A stretch of DNA of 64,000 nt from positions 186,001-250,000 of the forward strand of contig OY482862.1 in NCBI GenBank assembly GCA_960531495.1, given 5' to 3'. Positions 56,850 to 64,000 of this stretch are shown here, piece by piece (within the stretch, counting starts at the first letter, position 1; each line of letters opens with the position of its first letter). A model generated the notes under the pieces. The model searched no databases. It worked only from the letters and a program-made list of their open reading frames with translations, and was not told the DNA's origin. The position numbers and the translations under genes were made by a program. This DNA comes from Zeus faber. Its lineage: Eukaryota; Chordata; Actinopteri; Zeiformes; Zeidae.

Positions 56850-58318
56850 CACTACTCACAAAAAGTTAGGGATATTCGCTTTTGGGTGAAATTTCAGGAT
56901 GAAATAAAATGCACTATAACCTTTACAGGTGAACTTAATTTGACCTTCTCTAAACTTTTGAATGCACATGTCCAACTGTTCAATGTTTTAGTACTTTTTG
57001 CACAACTTGCTGTTCTCTCACAAGGAGCTGAACGGCAAAATTCACAACAGGTGTTTGATCCATGAATCGACCAATACATTTCCTGGTTCAATTAGAATTG
57101 GTATTTAAACAGTCCTCTTCATCATGCTGTTCACATTTTGACATCATGAGACCAAGATGACACCTAACAACTGATCACAGTACCTCGCCATTGCGAGGCT
57201 TCAAACAGGATGTTCTCAGAGGGAAGTGGCCACTGAGCTTAGATCGTCACAGAGTGACTGCAACAGAGATACAGAGAGACTGGAAGAGTCACAGAAAGGC
57301 ATAGACGTGGATGTCCTTTGGTCACATCCCACACTGATGACCGCTCCATTGTGAACAGTGCCCAGCGGAACCGGATGATGAATGCCACTCAACCAAAGCA
57401 CATTTAAGGGAGGTGAGAGTCACCCAAGTGTCACGTCAGACCATTCAAAACCGTTTACATCAGTGTGGTCTGCATGCTAGACGACCTGCAGGGGTACCTG
57501 ACCACACCACCAGGCACAGGCATCATCGTCTTGCATGGGCCAGGTTGCATTTACGCTGGACGAGGGACCAGTGGGCCTCAGTGCTGTTCTCTGATGGAAG
57601 TCAATTCACGTTGAGCAGAAATGTTGGCCGCCAACGATGTTGGAGACGTTAAGGAGAGCGCTATGCATCAGCCACTGTTGTCACCAGACGAGCCTTTGGT
57701 GGTGGTGGTGTTACAGTGTAGGCAGATGTGTCTAGTCAATACAGAACTAACCTACACTTTGTGAATGGTACAGTAACAAGGCCATACTACCTGAATAACA
57801 TCATTTATCCAGTCATTGTGCCCTTGCATGAACAACACAGGCCTAATTTCATCTTCATGGGCGACAATGCTCCACCTCAAATGGAGTGGCCCGCACTTTC
57901 TCTAGACCTGAATCCCACGGAAAACCTATGGGATCAGCTGAGTCGCCGTGTAGAGGCTCGTAACTCTGTACCCCAGAACCTCAATGACCTGAGGGCCACC
58001 CTTCAAGAAGAGTGGGGTGCCATGCCTCAGCAAACGATAAATCGACTTGTGGACAGCATGAGACGTCGTTGTCAAGCTGTACTTGATGCCCAAGGGCACA
58101 TGACAAGTTATTGAGACATTGACATTTTTTGTTGTGTTATACCCACCACTGTTGTTGGCTTTTGTTTCAATAAATTGTTTGAGATGAGGAAATCACCATT
58201 GCATGCTTCTACTTAAATGCTCTACTTTCATGATATAATATCACTGTAGCGTGAACTTTTTACATTTTCCATAAATGTCACCCGAAAGCCAAATATCCCT
58301 AACTTTTTGTGAGTAGTG
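56850..58318 (+). mobile_element. Tc1-type DNA transposon, copy 2 (both ends present)
   Basis: 1,469 bp with inverted ends CACTACTCACAAAAAGTTAG and CTAACTTTTTGTGAGTAGTG, flanked by TA on both sides (56,848-56,849 and 58,319-58,320). It is the full-length reference for the truncated copy at 4,420-5,690. It is inserted in the env region of ERV2, so it is younger than that provirus. Confidence 0.95.
57146..58114 (+). pseudogene. Tc1-like transposase, inactivated (copy 2)
   Basis: The reading begins at ATGAGACCAAGATGACACC, where the family start MRPR is followed at once by a stop. Later open pieces at 57,413-57,652 (HTTRHRHHRLAWARLHLRWT, LFSDGSQF) and 57,728-58,114 (FIFMGDNAP, SLDLNPTENLWDQL) belong to the same enzyme. 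The catalytic Glu in PTENLW is kept, unlike copy 1, but the first catalytic motif reads FSDGSQF and the segment after DNAP is shortened by about 45 bases relative to copy 1. Small deletions in the N-terminal part shift the frame. Inactive. Confidence 0.9.
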
Positions 58319-58730
58319 TATATATGTTATACGTCGGTTTCTAACCCTGGAAATGTTCCCCATCCAGGCAATTGGGGCCCCTGTACAACTTGGGCTCAGG
58401 CTGTGTGGAATACAGATCATATCCCCTGGGGTTATGCTTTACCCCAAGATCAGTCTGACTTGACCAACCGACTAAAGGTCCAAAAACTCTCTAATCTTAT
58501 TGCCACGGTCATGATTAGCCCGTCTAAACCCCAAGTAAACGACTCCGGTTTCTCCGTCATATGCGCCTACGTTTCTTGCACAGATCCATGCGGCTATTTT
58601 TGGTTGGAAGTTCAACCCCCGCCCACCGTGCCGTATTCCTCCTCCCCTGACACCACCGCCTTTAAATCTGTCCATTATGTGAACCTCGGCCTTATGGAGT
58701 ATGTCCCACCCGTGTCCCCAGATCACAAAG

Positions 58731-58941
58731 ATTACATTACATTACATTTCATTTAGCAGGCGCTTTTATCCAAAGCGACTTACAATTGTTCAATCACCGA
58801 CGGACGCAGCCATCAGGAGCAATTAGGGGTTAAGTGTCTTGCTCAAGGACACTACAGCATGCTAGCAGGTGGAGCCTGGGATCCAACCAGCAACCTTTAG
58901 ATCACTAGACCACCAGCTCTACCGCCTGAGCTGCCATCCCC
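58731..58941 (-). mobile_element. tRNA-derived V-SINE-like element, complete
   Basis: On the minus strand: GGGGATGGCAGCTCAGGCGG head (A box), a B-box-like GGTTGGATCCC, the body GTGTCCTTGAGCAAGACAC and the GTAAGTCGCTTTGG tail with TAATG repeats. A short AAAGA-type target repeat may flank it. It is inserted in ERV2 env and closely matches the copy at 36,016-36,216. Confidence 0.87.
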
Positions 58942-59206
58942 AAAGACCCCACAAAGACCTAAGAATGAACCTCTGGTGGCGTCTACTGCGCTCCTGGACT
59001 GAGGCCGCAGAAGTTAATAACTCCTGCTACGCCTGCACCCTTTTTCCCCATACAGTGACGGGAGCCCTCCCCGTCCACCCCGTTCCCCTCACTTCTGATG
59101 AATGGTATTGCACCCTCCTTTCACTCACTGATCCCGTAGAGGGCCCAAATAGGTGGTGGCTCGCTAGACCTTATCTACCTTCCCCGTGTTCCCTGTGCTC
59201 TAATCA

Positions 59207-59270
59207 AGATTCAAGAGGTTTATTCGTCACATACATATACATACTTTCATACATATATGCAGTGAAATGC
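59207..59270 (-). mobile_element. Very short LINE 3' tail insertion
   Basis: 64 bp starting AGATTCAAGAGGTTTATTCG and ending CAGTGAAATGC, flanked by AATCA on both sides (59,202-59,206 and 59,271-59,275). AAGATTCAAGA repeats and TTTATTGTCAC-type sequence are typical of the 3' ends of fish CR1/L2/Rex1 LINEs. The inverted env fragment at 62,064-62,519 lacks exactly this insert, so the pre-insertion site is visible in the window. Confidence 0.85.
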
Positions 59271-60446
59271 AATCAGGCGTTACATGCCCATAACAGCACC
59301 ACATTCCACTCCCAAGCTGGCGTACTCCTTGAGCCGGTTGCTACCGTCCACCCCACCTGCCTTTTGGTCTACGTCACGCTCTCTGCGTTTCACGACGTCT
59401 ACACCCCACTCGTGTATATCTCGGCAACACCACAGGCTGTAACCTATGATAACAACTGCGGCCTTCCGCCCATCCATAACGTCTCATCCTGCCTCTCGTT
59501 CGCCAGCTCCTCGCATGGTGTCAACTCCTCCTATCTCTTCCGTAACGTTTCCGGGAGCGATTCTCTCACCTCTACCATGTTGTTTTGGCCCACCGATTGA
59601 TAAATACTTATCCGGAGTCCTCCCCTGGTAGGGTGCAGTCAATAACGCCCACAACATTGACGCTCTCGATATGCGTTTCGAGAACCTCACCGCACTTGTC
59701 ACTGACGGCTTCTCCGCTCTCACTCCCTTTATGACACCCACACGTAATATGTTACTACAAGACCAAGCTGCCCTCGACATCATCCTAGCTTCCAGTGGCG
59801 GCCTCTGTCATGTTATCGGCGATTCGTGCTGCACCTACATTCCAGATGCAACCAGCAATATCTCCCATACGATTACACAGCTTAACCCCCTTCTCACAGG
59901 CTGACGACGTCCCTCCCCCCTCGGGGTGGGACTGGTGGTCCTGGCTCACAGACGGCGGCTGGCGTCTGTGGCTCCTTCATGCCGGCGCCATCGTTGTGGT
60001 GGGCTTGGGCCTCCTTTTGGTTTTTTCATGTTGTATTGTTCCCTCGCTCGTGTGGCCGTCACTAAACTCGTTTTTTACGCTTTCGTCCGTTACTCTGCCA
60101 TTCCCCAGATGGACGCCCCCTCCCCCGACGATCCCTTTCCCTTATCCCTCGACTTCCACTCAAATGACGACATTTCCACAGCTTGCTAGGGACCTCCGTT
60201 CCTTTTCCCTTTATGATGGGTTCTCTTAACCCTTCGCCGACGGAGGTTTTCTATATATCTGTCGATTTTCTGCTTATTTTTGGAGTTTTAATGCTTTGCT
60301 GTTAGAATTGATAGAATTGCTGTTATTTAGGAATAATAGATAGAATATTTTGCTGTTTTCGCCTATTTTAAGTGTGTTCATATTTTGCTGTTTTTGAGAT
60401 GATTTTCTCTTGTACTGTTGTTTAAATATAAACGAAAGGAGGGATA

Positions 60447-60860
60447 TATGCAGGCAAAATCCTCCTTTTCCACTTCTGCAATAACATGTTTGCCAAGCAC
60501 TATCTGAACAGCATGCGCCCTAGGCAAGGACGCACTATTCCCATAACAAGGAACACCTGTGACCCGCTTGCAGAACACACAAAGACACATAGTCGAAGGC
60601 AAATCCTTACAAGGACTTCAAGGTCATCATCAGACGGGGCCGTGCATCACCCCACCCCAACTGTCTCACATATCGCACCACATATATACACGTGTACTTC
60701 CTGTATCCAGCAGGACGGGTGAGCTAGACTACAGGCTGCGTCCTGCCATTCGCTCTCTCCCTCTCCTCTCTTTGCAAAGACTAACTCTGTTCCTCTAAAA
60801 TAAACATACACACAACAACAAATTTGTTCATGATCCTTTATTACAGAAATTACCACGACA
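60447..60860 (+). repeat. ERV2 3' LTR
   Basis: 414 bp from TATGCAGGCAAAATCC to ACCACGACA, preceded by the polypurine tract and followed by the GCGC repeat. An AATAAA poly(A) signal lies at about 60,800-60,805. Confidence 0.83.
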
Positions 60861-60864
60861 GCGC

Positions 60865-62063
60865 ACCCGTCCTTCAGCCGCGGGGAGCGTGGGGGTTCTC
60901 TGCTATGCTACCCAAAGTGGGATCGTCACACTCACAACATTTCACGGTCCCCCATGCCGTAAAAAGTCAATAACTTCTGATTTTGGATTCTAAATGGGAT
61001 ACGAAATGATGGAATGATACATGGATATTCCTGTCTATTTATGCACCAGCATCCGGAATTTCAACACGCATCGCATTGCACAGTTAAAGCGGCCAAAATA
61101 AGCGAGTCGACCCAAGTGTCCTGTTCACATCAGTCGGAGGTGAAGTAGATAAAACCCCGGATCTATTGCTGGGTCATTTGAACCAGGTTTTTTCTTTCCC
61201 ACTGCTGGCAAATGCTGTTTGTTGCAGATGTTACTGGGTTTCTGGTGCAGTGGGAGAATTAGGCGTATTAAGGGGTCTTTAAGATGTTTTTAGAGCTGGG
61301 TCTGGCAGCTGAGTTGTACAGCAGGGGGCTCAGGGTGCTGTAAACAAACTATCCATGCAAAGTTTTTCAGGTCTCAGAAATTCCAGAATCCAATTGCACC
61401 AGCCCGACTGTGTTCACCAAAGTTGGGCTAGTTTCTTGTTAAATGCAACAGAGGCTGCAAACCCCAGTGAGGTTCCACTTCCGTCTGCAGTTGAAATAAA
61501 CCTGCATTTATTACTGCATTTTAAAAACCTAAAACGGTGTAAAAACACATGCGTTGTAATGTAGATCGTGTTAAAACAGAGGCGAATTATGGCACTTTTG
61601 GCTTTCATAATGGCCTGTGCTCCGATGGTACCAACTCCGGCCACGGTGCGCCAGAGATGGGGCAAGATGGGATTTATTTTTTTATTTAAAATTCTTTATT
61701 TAATTCTGAGCTGGGGTGGGACTAGACCTAGAGGTGGAACCCATTGGCTCTGCAGTGAGCAGCCTCTCGTGGTCCGGACAAGTTTCTTAGTGGTCCGTCA
61801 CAAGGTCGGTCTGTGGTTCGTCCGTGGTCCATGTGGTCTCTATCAGTTGCTCAGTGTTATCTCGCACACCTCCTCGCACATGTTATCTCCCCTTCTCTCT
61901 CCTTTGGCTGTGTGGTACACTTTTTGTGAGCTATTAATGCATTGTTTGTTTGGACAGAGACCAACACCACAAATAATAATATTTAGTGTAGCATTATCAC
62001 TAAAATTTTATATTTAATAATTAATTAATAATAATAATAATAATTAATTTATAATTAATTAAT
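60865..62063. other. Unassigned region right of ERV2
   Basis: 1.2 kb without a recognised gene. It includes a 61,355-61,564 open frame with no similarity that I recognise, a T-rich run at about 61,675-61,690 and an AATAAT-rich end (62,020-62,063). It may be host intergenic sequence or an old repeat. Confidence 0.4.
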
Positions 62064-62519
62064 GGGCGTTATTGACTGCACCCTACCAGGGGAGGACTCC
62101 GGATAAGTATTTATCAATCGGTGGGCCAGAACAACATGGTAGAGGTGAGAGTATCGCTCCCGGAAACGTTACGGAAGAGCTAGGAGATGTTGACACCATG
62201 CGAGGAGCTGGCGAACGAGAGGCAGGATGAGACGTTATGGATGGGCGGAAGGCCGCAGTTGTTATCATAGGTAACAGCCTGTGGTGTTGCCGAGATATAC
62301 ACGAGTGGGGTGTAGACGTCGTGAAACGCAGAGAGCGTGACGTAGACCCAAAAGGCAGGTGGGATGGACGGTAGCAACCGGCTCAAGGAGTACGCCAGCT
62401 CGGGAGTGGAATGTGGTGCCGTTATGGGCATGTAACGGCTGATTAGAGCACAGAGAACACGGGGAAGGTAGATAAGGCCAAGCGAGCCACCACCTATTTG
62501 GGCCCTCTACGGGATCAGT
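62064..62519 (-). mobile_element. ERV2-family env fragment, inverted
   Basis: Reverse complement is nearly identical to ERV2 59,126-59,651 (for example CACTCGTGTATATCTCGGCA and GGTGTCAACATCTCCTAGC-type blocks) but without the 64-bp LINE tail. It is surrounded on both sides by AT-rich ATTAATTAAT sequence and has no LTR next to it. It is a fossil fragment of the same provirus family, on the opposite strand, 1.2 kb from the ERV2 3' LTR. Confidence 0.88.
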
Positions 62520-63016
62520 ATATCAATTAGTATCAATTATTAATTAATTTAATCGAATAAATAATCAATAATTAATAATGGTCTCATAAGGTCACCACCT
62601 TCATTTTACTTAGTTGAAGGAAACCAATGTGAGTCATTTAAGTAAATCAGTCAACAAGCTTAATCAGTTAATCTCATATCTAAAGTGTGTGTTTCGTTTC
62701 TCTTTCAGGGATCGCAGTACTCACGGGAGCTAAATTTCACAAAATAATGTCCTTAATAATAAAAGAAGCATTTATTCAGCTAAAATACTTGGTAAGAAAA
62801 TGTAATGTAAAGAAATGAATAATAAAGAATGAAATAAAAGGAAATCAATAAAACTGGTAGGGAAAGTGTAACCAACAGGCCATTTCGGCAGTCTCTGTAA
62901 ATAGGTAGCTGTGTCTTTAAGAGAAGCGCACGAGTAACACAGTTCATGGTGTTGCCTTTACGACTCATGGAAATGCATTGATTAGGCTACATTGATTGAT
63001 TGATTAGGCATTGATT
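62520..63016. other. AT-rich region without a recognised gene
   Basis: Begins with repeated ATCAATTA/TTAATTAAT runs. A short TGATTGATTGAT run lies at 62,992-63,005. Nothing coding is recognised. Confidence 0.45.
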
Positions 63017-63147
63017 AGGCTACATGTGGTTCAGGTGCAGCGAGAACGCATGAGAAGCTGTTGGAGATTCTTACGACCAGGGCTAACATGCTCCGGTGCT
63101 CGACGCCATCATTTAACCAGCTTATCGCTTTATACTTCTACGAGGTG
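63017..63147 (+). repeat. Direct repeat unit 1
   Basis: About 130 bp, from TTAGGCTACATGTGGTTCAG through GCTCCGGTGCTCGACGCCAT to CTTATCGCTTTA. A second copy is at 63,486-63,612 in the same orientation, period about 469 bp. It ends near a GAGGTGAGC that could act as a splice donor. The nature is unknown. Confidence 0.7.
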
Positions 63148-63485
63148 AGCATTCATGCTTACTGCTACTTGTCGAAGTGTTTAATGTTCTTACAGATCCT
63201 TAAGAATTTATATTGTTTGTAGGATAAATTTGCTAATCGTTTTTAGCGAACTTTTTATCTCAGGGTTTGGCTACGAGGTGATGACTGCCTAATGTTTACA
63301 AAGGTGTATTATCCAAACGGTTATACACAATTTAAACTATATTTTGTTTTGGGGTACATGGGTATTAGGCAGATGAATGTTTGAGGTTCACATAGTAATG
63401 AGTTGGAATGTATGTGCTTTACTATAAAGTATGAAAGTTGTATTAATGTAATTACATTAATACAATGATGGAAATTCATTGTTTA

Positions 63486-63612
63486 GGCTACATGTGGTTC
63501 AGGTGAGGCGAGACGGCATGAGAAGCTGTCAGATTCTTATGACTAGCCCTAACAAGCTCCGGTGCTCGACGCCATCATTGAACCAGCCTATCGCTTTAAT
63601 TATATTTTTACT
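63486..63612 (+). repeat. Direct repeat unit 2
   Basis: Second copy of the 63,017-63,147 block with roughly 85-90 percent identity. The intervening 340 bp (63,148-63,485) hold no recognised feature. Confidence 0.7.
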
Positions 63613-64000
63613 AGGTGCCCAGTGGGTTGAGGACCTGGCTGGTCCAGTGGCTAGGTGGAAACCTTCCTCGATGGGAGTCTGAAGATTGTCGATTTGACTC
63701 AACCCTTGGATGGCTCTGGCTTCTGCCAGGCCAGGGTTGTTTTGGGTGAAAACAGCCCTGGTCGGTTCGCTGTAAGTTTGGGATGGGGGCCCAGGAGCCC
63801 CCTTGGTTCAACATGAGGAGCCCCTTCTAGTTCCATAGGAGGGGTTTAGTGTCGAGGCTCAAGATGATGGGTTGTAGATGTTTATCCATGGTTTTCCATC
63901 GCTTTGCAAAACCCTTTATGGCTAATTCACATAGGTGTTGACTCACCCACGGTGGCAGCAACAGAAAACAACAACAGCAGCAGCTACACCAGCCACAGAA
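63613..64000. other. Unassigned right end of the window
   Basis: Non-repetitive-looking sequence ending in a CAACAGCAG-type run (63,955-63,983). No gene or known repeat is recognised. A partial gene cannot be excluded, as the window ends here. Confidence 0.4.

Larger units (their letters stand above)
56461..60230 (+). pseudogene. ERV2 env region, split by insertions
   Basis: Recognisable parts: a hydrophobic leader-like stretch LTILFIITVIIVAPWIW (56,525-56,580), a furin-like IRVKRAIYSG (56,650-56,690), surface-type sequence WGPCTTWAQAVWNTD (about 58,368-58,415) and CAYVSCTDPCGYFWLEV (about 58,560-58,615), and a TM part with ALDIILASSGGLCHVI followed by the CX6CC disulphide motif (59,770-59,845), then a membrane anchor near 59,965-60,060. 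This is gamma-type Env. A complete Tc1, a SINE and a LINE tail lie inside it. No Ig-like domain is seen here. It is heavily broken. Confidence 0.78.
51646..60860 (+). mobile_element. ERV2: older gamma/epsilon-like provirus with nested insertions
   Basis: A provirus on the + strand. 5' LTR sequence starts at 51,646 and the 3' LTR is 60,447-60,860 (414 bp). GCGC flanks both outer ends (51,642-51,645 and 60,861-60,864). Order: 5' LTR with an inserted Tc1, a leader with hairpin-like repeats, gag, pol, env, polypurine tract (CGAAAGGAGGGATA, 60,433-60,446), 3' LTR. Env is split by a complete Tc1, a SINE and a short LINE tail. The alignable 234 bp of the LTRs differ at about 15 positions (6-7 percent), so it is several times older than ERV1. 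It is badly broken, with well over ten interruptions. Confidence 0.85.

Noticed and set aside
61355-62017. Host coding exon in the region right of ERV2.
   Set aside because: No conserved protein motif and no convincing splice-site pair; composition is like the surrounding non-coding sequence.

Overview
The window is eukaryotic and almost certainly from a ray-finned (teleost) fish. It holds one recognisable host gene, the last two exons of GTF2F2 (TFIIF beta subunit), in the first 1.9 kb. Nearly everything after that is a dense island of transposable elements whose mix is typical of teleosts: an L1-type LINE, RTE and L2/Rex1-type LINEs, Tc1 transposons, a tRNA-derived SINE with the fish 'V-SINE' layout, and gamma/epsilon-like endogenous retroviruses. 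No rRNA gene, tRNA gene, CRISPR array or prokaryotic feature is visible.

Layout. 1-1,880: GTF2F2 3' end (+). 1,979-5,690: Gypsy RT fragment (-), 5'-half RTE LINE (-) and a truncated Tc1 (+). 5,693-32,955: one L1-type LINE ('L1-A', +) split by four later insertions: an RTE-X-like LINE (5,988-9,180, -), a SINE (9,703-9,815, -), a 14.4-kb provirus ('ERV1', 11,083-25,449, -, two 465-bp LTRs, 4-bp target duplication GTAC) and an L2/Rex1-type LINE (26,939-30,076, -). 33,040-35,248: Gypsy gag-protease remnant with an LTR (-). 35,249-36,631: a second L1 copy (-) that preserves the empty site of ERV1. 36,632-40,030: an inverted pair of an unidentified gene-like sequence ('X') around an L1 3'-UTR copy. 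40,846-46,264: a relic of an ERV1 relative ('ERV3', -) that received an RTE LINE, which in turn received a solo LTR. 46,300-51,545: decayed RNase-H-bearing LINE, L1 3'-UTR pieces and an L2/Rex1-type LINE. 51,646-60,860: an older provirus ('ERV2', +) with two Tc1 elements, a SINE and a short LINE tail inserted. 60,865-64,000: mostly unassigned, with an inverted ERV2-like env fragment and a 125-bp direct repeat.

The most interesting object is ERV1. Between pol and the Env surface/transmembrane region it encodes a signal-peptide-like start followed by two immunoglobulin V-like domains, apparently a tandem pair. It also has about 190 extra residues between protease and reverse transcriptase, gag and pol in one frame across a UAG (gammaretrovirus-type read-through layout), and an unusually long 2.9-kb leader with tandem T-rich repeats. 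Its LTRs differ at about 8 of 465 positions, so it is comparatively young, but it is broken by several interruptions and is treated here as a fossil.

All calls come from reading the sequence; family names finer than superfamily are from memory of conserved motifs and no database was searched.
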